Source: Tenebrio molitor (lineage: Eukaryota > Arthropoda > Insecta > Coleoptera > Tenebrionidae). From it: a stretch of DNA of 64,000 bases. The notes under the pieces were generated by a model. That model was not told the DNA's origin and did not search any database. It was given only the letters and a program-made list of their open reading frames with translations. This document shows, one piece after another, positions 11,365 to 22,390 of the stretch. The stretch lies in assembly GCF_963966145.1 (NCBI RefSeq), contig NC_091048.1, forward strand, positions 18,042,001-18,106,000. Direction: 5' to 3'. Position 1 is the stretch's first letter. The number at the start of each line of letters is the position of its first letter. Both the position numbers and the translations under genes were made by a program.

Positions 11365-12600
11365 TATCCATAAATGAATATCGGAATTACTTTTCACAAT
11401 TTCTCGACTAGTCATATTACAAAATTGTTATTTACATTATTATATTAACTCATCATCATTGCAAAGTGCTTATCATTACTCAACCTTGGATCAACTGTAT
11501 AATCATCACTTGAGTCTTTTCATTTAATCTTTGAGTTACTGTCTCTAAAAACGTGACTAATTTCAATAAAGAAATAAAAATACATCAAGGTTCAAAAATA
11601 TTAATATACAGTGTCCAAGAATCCGCTGAAAATGTCAACAACAAGTCAAAGTATGTTATTAAATAAAGAAACGGGCATTTACAAAATGTGAAATTCTCGA
11701 ACATATTACTTTTTTTCTAAAAGTAAGTTAGGCAACACAATGGATTTCTTCCTTGGTTTTAACTTTTTTTTCCATTTTGACGTTTAAAATTGACTAGTTT
11801 AACGTCCGTCAAAAAAAAGTGCAAGTTTTTTCATTGGTTTGCGTTCGTAAAATATGTGATTTTTGAATCGGTCAAGAAGCGTTAAAAAAGTTCCGTAGCG
11901 TGTCATTTTTTAACGCAATTATAAAATTTTTCATTCATAATTAGTAGTTTTTTTTAACGAGTTCGTATGTAAATTGGGATTTTTTTGGCATGAGTGGACC
12001 AATTTAAAACGCGAGTAAAACGAGCGTTTTAAAGGTCCACGGGTTCACACAGGAGAAAATTTTCAAATTTTGAGTGTCGAAAAAATTGTTATCTAAACTT
12101 ACGGGCGACAAAAAATTTTTGTGTGCAACTCGTTAGTAAAGTATCGCTTCGCTCGAGCGGCAAATTTTCCTTCTCATAAAAAAAAAGTATTACTTTACTC
12201 ACTTGTTGCAGAAATAACTATTATTCACAATCTGTTAGTAACGTACAGCTTTTCTAACCTCTTAAAGGTTGGAAAGTGAGCGATTAGTCGTGTACACATC
12301 AACCGGTCAGTAATGGTGAAAAGAGGAGTCAGTAATGAGTCGTAAGCGGTTAGTAATGAAACCCATAACTGACCTGTGGTGGCGCTACTGTAGCACCAAT
12401 CGCGAAAATCTCTGTACGTTTTTCTGATATCGTAATCTGCTTTTCTCAGGTAAGAGATTGAGTGTTAATTTGTGTGCGGATTCCTGCAATTCTGGGGAGG
12501 GTACACTCTATTTCACTATCGCACATTTTGTTTGTTAAAAGATGTTAGCAAATATCAATTTGGTTTGACTTGTTTAAATGATCGCTCGGTATTACGGAGG
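11365..12600. other. No recognised gene, 11365-12600
   Basis: Intergenic AT-rich DNA. A short hairpin is visible around 11993-12040 (TGGACCAATTTAAAACGC against GCGTTTTAAAGGTCCA). Near 11610 there is a TACAGTGTCC motif like the transposon termini elsewhere. No coding frame of note. Confidence 0.5.
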
Positions 12601-12624
12601 TTGGTTTTTATTTATTTTTTATTA

Positions 12625-14400
12625 TTATAATGTTGCTTGTTTTATTAAATGAGTGATTGTGAATAAAATTTGACTTCTTACACCATAATGTTGAAGTTTC
12701 TCTAAAAGTATTTCATGATTTATGCAATCGAATGCTTTGGACAAATCTAGAAATGTAGCCGATAAAATGCTTCCATCTTCATATGTTTGTATTATCCTGT
12801 TAACTACTTCCAATAGAGCTGTTATGGTGGATCTACTTTTTCTGTATCCATATTGTCTTTCAGAGAAGAAACCCTGTTTATCGAAATAATCTGTTAATCT
12901 AATTTTAATTGCTAATTCTAAGATTTTTGGCAATGCAGGTAGAATTGCTATTGGCCTGTAGTTCTGCACTTCTTACTTATTTCCTTTTTTGTAAATTGGC
13001 ACGATTTTACTTTTCTTCAGTTGCTCGGGAAAATACCCTTCCTCAAAACACGAATTGATTATGATGTGTAGTGGATAAGAAATGAAATCGATACTGATCT
13101 TCAGAACCTTACCAGATATATCATAGATGTCTTTGGTATTAGAGTTTGCCAGTTGTAGTATTAAACTATGCACTTCTTGTGGAGTGGTTGGTCTTAGGAA
13201 AAAATAATTTTTATTTGATGTGATAAATTTCTTTAGATATGTCATTGGAGAGTTGTCATTTTCATCCGAGAATGTTTCGGCTGTGCTTAACTGACTCGCC
13301 AAAAAATTGAATTGAAAACTATCTGCTGTCAGATGCGGCACAGTTTCATGGTACGAGTAGTTTACTCCGTTTAAGCTTTTAACTATTTTCCATATCGTTG
13401 AAGATTTGTTATTGGAATTTTCAATTAAATTGCTGTAGTAGTTTTTATTTGCCTGGTTGATGCTTGCTTTATATGCAATCCTCAGTTTGTTATACATATT
13501 TTTAGTTTGTGACGAACCTGTACATTTTCTAACGACATCTAACGCTTCAAGTACATTTCGTTTTCTTTCAAGTTCTTCGCCAAACCACAACTGATTTTCA
13601 GTGTTATTATTAATTTTTTGCCATTTTTTAGGGCAACATTGGTAGAATATTTTTAGAAAATTTTCGAAAAACCACTCAAATTTTTCTTTGGCTGTATACA
13701 GACTATTCACCCTATCGAGGTTTTCGCAGAAATTTTTAATGTTATTGGTTGTCATTTGTCTTGTCCAAATTACACTATCCATTTTGATTTTTTCAATGTA
13801 TTGCATGTCGAGAAAGATCGCATAGTGATCGGAAAGATGAGGATCTAAGACATCTACGTCCACTTTGTTGTAAATGCTGGTGATTATGTTGTCTATACAT
13901 GATGAAAATGTCGAACATACTCGCGTATTGTCCTTGACATTGAGATGTAAAGCATAACTATTAAGTAAGTCTATGAAAGAATTCTTCTTTGCGTTGTCTT
14001 TGTTGATGTTAATATTGAAATCGCCCGTAATAATAACAGTTTTGTTTTTATTTTTAGCCCATAGTTCGCACACCGCGGTGAAGATTGTTATGAAGTCCTC
14101 GAAATTTCCAAGAGGGGATCTATATACGGTAACAATTATCCACGATGGAATTTCGATAGCACATAGTTCACAGTCCATGTCTTGTCTTGGTACAGATTTG
14201 ATTCCCTTTTTTAAAAGGATTAATACGCCACCATGTTTTGTACGAGGTCTACAGTAACTAGAGGCAATAAAAAAATTGTCTATACGAGTATGTGTATACA
14301 CCAGTTCATCTGGTTTTAGCGAATGTTCATTTACTGTAATAATATCAATATTATTGTTATCTCTAAGAAATAAAATTAATTCGTTACATTTGTTTTTCAA
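12625..14400 (-). pseudogene. LINE ORF2 (endonuclease plus partial RT), nonsense-broken
   Basis: From 14400 down: an apurinic-type endonuclease with TGDFNININ (metal and catalytic region) and DPHLSDHYAIF (catalytic Asp-His), then a long linker, then RT blocks KIVPIYKKGNK, NYRPIAILP, QYGYRKSRST and FLDLSKAFDCINH. A TAA at 12973-12975 interrupts the frame between KKGNK and NYRPI; the two parts are otherwise in the same frame, so a single stop separates them. The chain ends soon after ILLEKLQHYG, before the YADD-type site. Function in life: target-primed reverse transcription. Confidence 0.88.
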
Positions 14401-14420
14401 GCATTGAATATTTATGTGCG

Positions 14421-15072
14421 TTAACCTTGAACTTGGATGTTTTGTGGAGGCTTCTCTAAAAAAGATGTTTGTTTACTGAATATGTATCTACGGACTGCAA
14501 CCCCTTTAGGCCAGAAAGATGGATCATTCAACGGTTCTTTAAATTTGAACGGAGTTCCGACTTTAAAACACGGAAAAGTGCTATTTGTTGTAGGTAGTTT
14601 TTCGCCACTGAACTTGGTGTTTGGTATCTCGTTTTGCTGATATTGGAGGACAATTTCTTCGGTGGTATTTGGCGATTGGAAATAAAAAGCCATACTTTTT
14701 TATCTGCTCTCTTAAAATCGTTGTTTTCGATGGATTTCTGACCTATCACGGTTTGTTTTCGGTAATGCTTTTTCTTGTTATGCAAGTGGTCTGTTTCACC
14801 AGTAATTTGCGGCTCCTTGTTACCGTTGAACGTATTTTTTTCGTTTGTTGTCATCAAGTTTTTTGGGTGTTATTGACTAGTTTCTTTTTGTTCTTTTGTC
14901 CCGAATCACCGCTATCTCTCTCTTGGATTTCTTTTGTTGGTTTTTTAACTGCCTGCGAGTATGTTGTTTTGTTTAGACTCACTTGTTTATTTTGACTGGA
15001 ATTTATCGATTCATCATCCGGAAACTGATTTTCTTCATCTTTTTTCTGGTTGTAATTTTTCAGTAATGACAA
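14421..15072 (-). pseudogene. LINE ORF1 fragments, frameshifted
   Basis: Three overlapping minus frames share one ORF1 C-terminal region: one carries TYSQAVKKPTKEIQERDSG, the next KVWLFIS, the last a VGTPFKFKE stretch followed by FWPKGVAVRRY. The order and spacing fit the nucleic-acid-binding ORF1 that precedes ORF2. At least two frameshifts are needed to join them, so the protein is not made. The N-terminal end is not visible. Confidence 0.7.
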
Positions 15073-15084
15073 GAATTTTTAGCC

Positions 15085-15640
15085 AACTACTTGGACTAAA
15101 ATGCTTTAAAGAAGTCCGTCGCAGCTCACATACATCGAATTGTTAATTGTTTTGTTACCACCGGTAGTGTTGAAAAGGGGAAATTGTCAGGTCGTCCCAA
15201 GGTGATGGAAGATGTGGTTGAAAATATACGAGATCATTTAGAAGCACATCCGAGAACATCCCTTAGTAGACTGTCTCTTCAAACTGCAGTACATGTCATA
15301 AAAGTGTTAGAGCATTTACATCCATACAAAGTAACAACTGTACAATAGCTCCTCCCTAATGATCCTGAAAGCCGAATAAATGATTGTAATTGGTTTCAGA
15401 ATCACTGTTCACCTGACTTTTCTGTATTCGGCTACTTGAAAAATGAAGTATATGAATGACAAATTAATAATTTAAATGATTTAGAAGAGACTACCAACTG
15501 TTGTAACATCAATGAACCATGTTACAAAATATTTTTGAAAACAAGAAAGTGAGATGTTCACAGCAAAAAGGAGGACACTTTGGGACATTTCTTTAATTTT
15601 CATTGTTACTTTTTTAACTGAATCTGATGTTATTTTATTT
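15085..15640 (+). pseudogene. Mariner/Tc1-like transposase remnant
   Basis: Forward frames show GSVEKGKLSGRPKV, then SLSRLSL and HLHPYKVTTVQ followed by a stop, LLPNDPESRI and WFQNH. This is the linker and the start of the catalytic domain of a mariner-like transposase. Stops and a gap break it. The similar remnant at 29590-30040 has the same HPYKIT-like motif. The remainder up to 15902 holds no gene. Confidence 0.65.
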
Positions 15641-16008
15641 ACCTTCTTCTTAAGTGTTTAATAAATACGTAATCTGTTGAGAGTGTTGGGACCTATCAAT
15701 AATGCATTTCATTAATTTGTTTTTATTTAATTTATTTGTAAGTATTAATTTTGTCAAGCTAGGCAATAGGCAACCAGTAAAACCAGTTTGTTCTGAGGTT
15801 GCACATCGTAGATCAGGCTAATATTATTCGTTTTCTGGTGAAAGAGTCGGCAAACTTTCAAAGCCTCCTTCCATTCCACAATCATTTATAGACACTCTGT
15901 ACAAATGTATAATAATAAGTTTCAATTAGAAATATGTTATTACTGCAGGTTAAAATAAGAAGTTTTTTGTGGTTTCCAAATTATTTATTAATTTGTTTCA
16001 GCTTGATT

Positions 16009-17713
16009 TTAGTTCGATTTCAGTTTTTGCTTTTGTCTCTTGCAACAAATTGAACATGTTTTTTTAATAATATAATACAAGACAAACAAAACAAATAAGG
16101 TCCCCGCCGACATCGCTACAATGACGTCAAGAAGAAAATATTGATACCAGGACAAATCTAGAGCAGCAACCCTTAAATGCGGGGCTCCCCTGTGTCGTAT
16201 CACATACTCGACCCAATAAATTGCCGTGTCGAGTGGACTAACAAGTCTGTCATGATAGAAATCAGATCTACTCTTAGCATTTTTCAGAAAACTGAAATAA
16301 ATAAATTTTAATATAAAGTTGGTATTCTTTCGTGATTTTTACTTTGGATTGGTTAAAAGTTGATTAATTTTGTTAGATAAGGCTTCTTCGGTTATTTCTT
16401 GATAACCTATCGTAAGTCCTATTCCCATATTTACTATTTGTCGAGCATTTAATTTTTGATCTCCAGCTATTGGAATAGCTAAAGCTGGAACTCCGTGGTA
16501 AATAGTTTCTGTTGTACTTAAAAGACCGCCATGGGTGATAAAAAGTTTAAGATTTGGATGAGCTGAAATACATTTTTTATTCATTGAAACATTTGTTGTA
16601 ATTTCATTATTACCTAATACATCTTGTTGTGGTAACCACTTTGCTATATGAACATTCGTAGGCTTCCCTGGAAGAGTGTCGTCTTCCCATTTCCACAAGA
16701 CTGTCTCTTTCAACTTGGAAAAAGTGTTCAGAAGTATTTGTCTTTTTTCATTTGGAAGAAGTGCACTTTTTAAATTTGAACCCAAACTGAAATAAATAAC
16801 ACCTTCTTTGGCATTATCTAAAAGTTGTTGTAAATCCATAGGCAGTTTTTTCGGAGTTTTCACATGAAGTCCACCAACATCAATCATGCTTGGAACGTAC
16901 GGAACAGGCTGATTTATGCTTGGGTGTGAATTGAGAAGCACAATTGAAGCATTATAGATAACGTCGTAAATACTAGGTCCATTTGGAAAATATTTTTTTA
17001 TCAACTTATCATGTTCTGGATACATGTAAAAATGATTCAAACCTAACTGAGCAGCGTACGTGAAAATGTTAACTAATCTTTGGGAGAATGTCATTTTGCT
17101 GGAATATCCGAGTAAGGCTTCCGGTATGTAAGCGAGAGGTTGTGGATTTCCAATTAACTGATTCACCCAAGAATTTGCTCCCATTGTACTAAATAGAATT
17201 AAAGGAGCGTTAAAGCGTGTTGCAAGTGCTTTTTGTGCCTCGTTCATAAATTGTTCTACAATAACAACGTCAAATTTTTCATCAGAGTGAATCAATTTTT
17301 GCATATTTGTATGATTGAGAGTTTGTTCACACATTCCTACCATCATATTGGCAAATAATGGGAGGAGCGTCAAGAAGCTTTGCTTTTCCATTTCGAACAT
17401 ATTCATTTCTTTGATTCTACCTAAATCACTTTTATTTATTTAATTGAAGCAGAAATAAATTAAACTCACGATCATGATCTTCCAAAAATCCAGTGAGTAC
17501 AATATCCCTGTACGAACCATTTTTTGGTGGATTCTTTTCAGTAAACGGACTAACCATTGTTACATCGTGGCCCTTTTCTGCTAATCCTTTTAATAACGAA
17601 TTGCCAAGGATGTAATGACTAGGTGCTCCCATTGGGAAAATTCCCAAAATTCTTGCACTGTGTGTACCATTAAGTATAAACAAGAGCCCAACGAGTAAAA
17701 CCAACATGTTCAC
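16009..17713 (-). CDS. UDP-glycosyltransferase UGT-C, complete, near-identical twin of UGT-A
   Basis: Same four-exon structure as UGT-A: exons 17470-17713, 16614-17420, 16343-16562 and 16009-16291; introns 49, 51 and 51 bases; 517 residues. All UGT landmarks are kept (His33 in PSHY, WLPQQDVLAHPN, FITHGG, GDQ, membrane span, KLKSN tail). Only a few residues differ from UGT-A: KPTN for KPAN, ARQIV for ARQMV, LLTNPK for LLSNPK, DLSWYQ for DLPWYQ, and VAMS for VSIS at the start of the membrane span. No disabling change is seen, so both copies look functional. The third intron here ends CAG rather than TAG. Confidence 0.93.
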
Positions 17714-17765
17714 TTTTTGTACTGGTAGTACTTACTGGATATTAGCACATCTATTAAATAACAGA

Positions 17766-17797
17766 TTTATCATTTTTATCATAGTTAGAGATAATAT
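17766..17797. promoter_or_regulatory. Candidate GATA-factor sites upstream of UGT-C
   Basis: The duplicated counterpart of the site group at 1858-1892: two TTATCA and one AGATAA about 55-85 bases upstream of the start codon. Role inferred. Confidence 0.35.
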
Positions 17798-18038
17798 TTA
17801 ACCTTGTATGTATAAATAACAGTATAGAAAATGCACGTTGATAGGTACAGCAAATATTGTAATATTAGATTTTAATTCGTTGGCATCATCACACAATTTA
17901 TTATTCCTTATTTACGTTTGGTACTGATACTAATTATAAGTATTAATTAGTATGTTACTCCACAATAATCGCTGTCGTGTTGTGTCGTGTAACTTCGGAA
18001 ATGTTTAATTCGTTGCGTAATTTACATTTTAAAATACA

Positions 18039-19070
18039 TACAGGGCCTTTCACAACTCGAGCCCTAGAGAAAAAGGGCACCTGTCGACGACAATAAGTTG
18101 TCAAAAAATAGAAACAAAGTTACTTTACTACTGCTTTCATAACTTAGTTACAAGACTTGTAATTCTACCAATCCCAGAAGAGCATCTCGAGATATGATGT
18201 TATTTCAACCAAATAAAGTCAGTTGCTAGGTTTCAAAAATAATACCATCAGCTACAAAAAATATTTGGGTTACTGTAATTTTGACACAATTAGATTTGAC
18301 TTTTCATTCCCAACAAATTTAGGTTAACAATCTGAAATGTTAGACCTGTCATTACATTGCAAGTTCAGATGTCTACTGCAAAGCCTATGGGCGATTCTAG
18401 GAAATGCTCCACGGACCTGAGCTGAGCCACCAGTGTCGGATCTCACAATAAATCGGTTACAGAGGCTCTGATGCCCAAAACCCACCGATGATTTTTGGCT
18501 GGTATGACCAGGTCGGTCGCGCTCTCAAGTTTTGTCTTGGACGGGCCGCGGGCCTCGGACTCGTGAGGTAGTGGTTGATGCTTGATAGTCGCAACTAAAT
18601 GGCATTCCAGGTCATTTCAATTATTATTACAACGTATTGTAGCAAAAAATAAAAAAAATGTGTTGCAAACGAAAAAATAATTGTCATTTCTTCCCGAAAA
18701 ACGTTCTTCGAAGACTCTTGCTGCCTCCCTGGCGTTACGCTCACATTCCCCAAAAATTATTATCATTTCTAAATAATCAGCGGTTGAATACATTATTGTA
18801 ACCAAATAAACAAAGGTTTTGGCTTTTTTTATTACAAATTTAATTTGACAGTGACATCTTTCAAAAACAACTCCAATCGTCCAAATATTTTAAAGATGTT
18901 AATTACGGCAAACACACCTTGGAGGTGTAGATCTCTGATTGGTTAACTTTAAGTTGTCTTTTCTCGAATATCTTTTAAGCTAGATTTTTTTTTTCTTCAA
19001 AATTACACATCCAAATGCGATCCCTTGTTTCCTCTTTTTCTCTAGGGCGCGAGTTGTGAAAAACCCTGTA
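18039..19070. mobile_element. MITE, about 1.03 kb, terminal inverted repeats about 40 bp
   Basis: The left end TACAGGGCCTTTCACAACTC continues through CCCTAGAGAAAAAG; the right end is its near-perfect reverse complement ending GTTGTGAAAAACCCTGTA. Internal DNA around 18360-18600 is richer in G and C than the surroundings but shows no protein family. A 62-codon minus frame at 18617-18805 is not supported. Confidence 0.75.
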
Positions 19071-19315
19071 TACATTGCGTTTTTTATTTCGTTGAACATA
19101 CAATGTAAAATAGCTATGTTCAGTTCTAAAATGGACAAGTCAATTCATTTGAAATAGGCATTGTAATTTTTTCAAAGAATTTATAATAAAAACTGCTTAA
19201 ACTGTTAATTACTTTAATATTATAATTTAATTCTTTAATAAATAATGGCATAATATCTATAAACTGAATGCACAGTGTTGATTGCCTATGTTCGACTTTG
19301 AGAGTGGACACCCGG

Positions 19316-21602
19316 TATACAGGTGTTCCAATATTAAAAAAACACTAATGTTATGTTTTTTTTTAATTGAACCTACCCAGTTTGAATTAATTTTTGTATT
19401 CTATGCTAAATTAGGAATCAAATCTATAGAGGTCGTTTTTACTGATCTGCCATCGTTTTGGATGTAAGGCGTTTTTTTACCAGAATTTCGAATTGCAGGG
19501 GTCCGTTCGAAAATTCGTACCTTCCAAATCGTTGCACATAAGTTAATAGTATTTTACAGTAGAAGTCCGTTAGGATAGCCTTTACTGCCGAGCCAGAGAT
19601 TTTGTGAGACGAGCTCGCAGAGCGAGTCGAATAATACTGGCGAGGCTGTAAAGGCCCTAACGGACGTGTATTGTACAATAGTTTTTGTAATATCTCTATG
19701 ATTCGTTCACAATTATCTTTAAAATACATTTTTTTCGACGCCATCGAAAAAACCGAATGATTAATAAGTGTGCGGAGGACGTCGTCATGTCAACCGTTGT
19801 TCAACACAACTTTCCGTTGAAAATAAACGACTGAAAGCAATAAAAAACCGCGATCAAGATATTCCCGATGTCCGGATGGCAGTAGAGCAAGTGAGGTCAT
19901 CGTTATTCCCTGCAAAATCGCGCTTGTATTGGTGTTAAAATTATGAAGCATAATCTTCGATCTCGTCTACATCTGCTAGTGACATACGGATTTCGATTAA
20001 TTCAAGGTGTGTCCCATAACATTAAACATTAATTATTGTACCAATTGTAAAAAAGTTGAAAAATAAAATTTAGATCTACGTTGCTATAGTTATTTAGTCA
20101 TTCATAACGGCCGCTCCCGCTCATAACGGACACCCTTAACGGACTCCGGCCGTTATGAGGTTGTTTACATGGTGACAAACAATCTGGAAAGCCACCTTTA
20201 ACAACTAGGTATTACAAAAAATAATTGACGCTGTTTGATTCCTGAATGTTTACCGCATCTGTTGAGTGTTTACTGTTTACTCAACAACCTGCTCAGTCGC
20301 ATATGCCTGCCTACTGCAAAAACTAATTTTTTTCAAATGGTACCCAGTATTTATTATTGCACTGGTCGAAAGCTTTTTTGTCAAGCTTTCCAACGGTATA
20401 GGATAGGGTTTATATATACAGTGTGCGGCAAAAGTATGGAATAAATTCCTTAAAAATTAAACACAATTTTTTTCAAAAAAATCTTTGGATAGGTCAATTT
20501 TAGTTTATAAAAATACATGTTTTAGTCCCAAAGAAAATTCCAAGCAGTCATTTGTTTTCGAGTTATGACGTCATCGATGGTTTTTTTAAATGGAAACCCC
20601 CTATTTTTTTCTTGATTCTGATAGCCCTTTTAATTGTTTAAATGACAGTGTAAAAATTTTGTTACATAAGGAAATTTTTGAGAAAAAAAAAATAAAGTTG
20701 GAAAAAATAAATTTTATAACGAACAAAAACAAGTCACAAAATCAAGTAGGTAAATCAAACAGTCAAATGTTGCTGTCAATTTCATTCGTATGTGTTATTT
20801 GTTTTACAGAAATAGATAAAACTAAAACAGGGGGAATTTCTTCATAAGCTTGATTATTGTCAACAAGCTGGAGGTTGACAATTCGAACATTGAATTCCAT
20901 AATTTTAAGTACTTACTAACACAGTTTTTGACTCGTTTTTGTTCGTTATAAAATTTATTTTTTCCAACTTTATTATTTTATTTATAAAAAATTTCTTTAT
21001 GTAAGGTAACAAAATTTTTATACTAGAATTTAGACAATTAAAAGAGCTATCAGAATCAAGACAAAAAATAAGGGGTTTCCATTTAAAAAAACTATCGATG
21101 ACGTCATAACTCGAAAACAAATGACTGCTTGGAATTTTATTTTATATTTAAATATGTATTTTTATAAACTAAAATTGACCTGTCCAAAGATTTTTTTGGA
21201 AAAAAATTTGTTTAATTTTTAATGAATTTATTCCATACTTTTGCCGCTCCCTGTATAGTCGAATGTGAAAATCTGGGGTACTATCCTAAAATCACAAAAT
21301 TGAAGCAACTTTTCCGCTAAAGACAAGCTTGTCAAAAACGCTTGGACAAGTGCAATAATAAATACGGGGTGCCATTTGAAAAAAATTAGTTTTTGACATT
21401 TTTAGTTTGTTATGTTTAAAAAATTGTAGTAGGCATATGAGATTGAGCAAGTTGTTGAGTAAACAGTCAATTATTTTAATTTATGTGGAACAATTTGGAA
21501 GGCACGAATTTTCGAACGGGCCCCTGCAATTGTAAATTCTGGTAAAAAAAGCGCCACAGATCAAAAAGGATGGCAGATAAGTATTATAAAAACGACCTCT
21601 AT
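19316..21602. mobile_element. FB1-family foldback copy, interrupted by two insertions
   Basis: The left part (19316-19548 and about 20215-20410) and the right part (about 21257-21602) match the arms of the foldback at 6380-8215. It is split by a unit at about 19549-20214 (with CCGTTAGG and CTAACGGAC inverted motifs) and by a second foldback at 20415-21256. The right end is cut by the MITE fragment starting at 21603. Confidence 0.65.
20415..21256. mobile_element. Second foldback family (FB2), 840 bp, nested in FB1
   Basis: The left arm, from TATACAGTGTGCGGCAAAAG, is inverted in the right arm ending CTTTTGCCGCTCCCTGTATA; the arms extend about 320 bases each (for example GGCAAAAGTATGGAATAAA and the phrase TGACGTCATCGATGG, both mirrored). 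The 85-codon plus frame and 71-codon minus frame here are mirror reads of the arms, not genes. Confidence 0.75.
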
Positions 21603-21870
21603 ATTAGGCATTCACGATTTTTTTGGGACAGAACTGGCTATGATTTTTTCTTTTCGTGTTGGATTAACTGATTCAGAAGTGCAACAGATGCAACTTTTTT
21701 TTCTGTCAGTGTCTGTTCAACGTTTTCTTGCCACCCCATTGCCAGATGTAGGAAAAGTCAGAATTGCCAAAATAATTTTGTTACGACAAAAAAATTTCAT
21801 TAAACGATGCTACTTCCAGTTTAAAAAGGACAGACCAGATTTAAGAGATCCAGCAACAATGTACACACGC
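21603..21870 (+). mobile_element. Truncated copy of the 473-bp MITE family
   Basis: Begins AGGCATTCACGATTTTTTTG and continues with sequence homologous, in inverted orientation, to 61195-61511 of the complete copy in UGT-G. The opposite terminal repeat is missing. The 95-codon plus frame in this stretch also covers MITE DNA and has no known domain. Confidence 0.65.
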
Positions 21871-21983
21871 AGCCACCCAAAAGTGCACGAGTTTTTTTTC
21901 TTTTGTAGTTTATGCTTTAAAACATAGGCTCACGGTAATGTCATTATTTTATAGACAGTTTCCTAAAAAAATTAAAAATTACC

Positions 21984-22220
21984 ATGCTGAGACATCTCAC
22001 ACCAATTCAAGCTGCTAGAGCCATTGCTAAATTAGAAGAGAAGTGGTCTTTGGCTGCTGTAGCTGCCGAAGCAGCATCCGTTTTAGTTCTTCATTCAGTT
22101 GAAGAAAATCCCCAAATGTCACTTAAAAATAGAGCCTTACAAACGAGAATTGAGTTTATTATTATTTATTGTTTAATCGGGTTTGCAAACAATAAGCAGA
22201 CAGTGGGGCGTATTCTGTAA
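21984..22220 (+). pseudogene. Transposase N-terminal helix-turn-helix remnant
   Basis: A 78-codon frame opens with HLTPIQAARAIAKLEEKWSL, the layout of the N-terminal DNA-binding helix-turn-helix of Tc1/mariner transposases. It then loses similarity and ends. A similar start (LEEGWS then VAQHY) is in the MITE at 60520-60907. No catalytic domain follows. Confidence 0.45.
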
Positions 22221-22259
22221 CTGCTCCGCTAAATTTTAAAGGCCGTTAAATTAAGTTGT

Positions 22260-22390
22260 CATAGCAATGACCAATAAGGAGTTGAAATTCACTTTTGATC
22301 CAATATAATGCAATAGTAGAATCACGCCATAGAATTGTATCAATTTTAATAGTTAAAGCTATACGAACCTTTGTTACTAAGGTACCTGAG
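22260..22390 (-). pseudogene. Detached continuation of Pao RNase H
   Basis: The minus strand reads LVTKVRIALTIKIDTILW, then RDSTIALYWIKSEFQLL, which directly continues PRLELQAT found 1.3 kb away at 23740. The tryptophan and Asp-Ser pair match the Pao RNase H (FWTDSxIVLHWI layout). This shows that everything in between was inserted into the RNase H domain. Confidence 0.75.

Larger units (their letters stand above)
12601..15072 (-). mobile_element. Decayed endonuclease-type LINE, minus strand
   Basis: Reading on the minus strand from 15072 down to about 12601: ORF1 fragments, endonuclease, linker and the first part of reverse transcriptase. The 3' half of the RT, including the catalytic acidic motif, is missing, so this is a dead copy. 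It differs in sequence from the LINEs at 2 kb and 41 kb and belongs to another family. Confidence 0.85.
15903..18040. repeat. Segmental duplication, copy 2 (contains UGT-C)
   Basis: Matches positions 1-3017 at a constant offset of 15902 through the whole gene, with later small indels. The left edge starts just after ACACTCTGTAC, a transposon-terminus-like motif. The right end runs without the LINE found in copy 1 and stops where a MITE begins at 18039. Confidence 0.9.

Noticed and set aside
14437..15146. Plus-strand frames at 14437, 14621 and 14961
   Set aside because: Antisense to the LINE ORF1 and its flank, which have recognisable motifs on the minus strand.
20590..21120. 85- and 71-codon frames on opposite strands that look alike
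   Set aside because: They are mirror reads of the two arms of the FB2 foldback.
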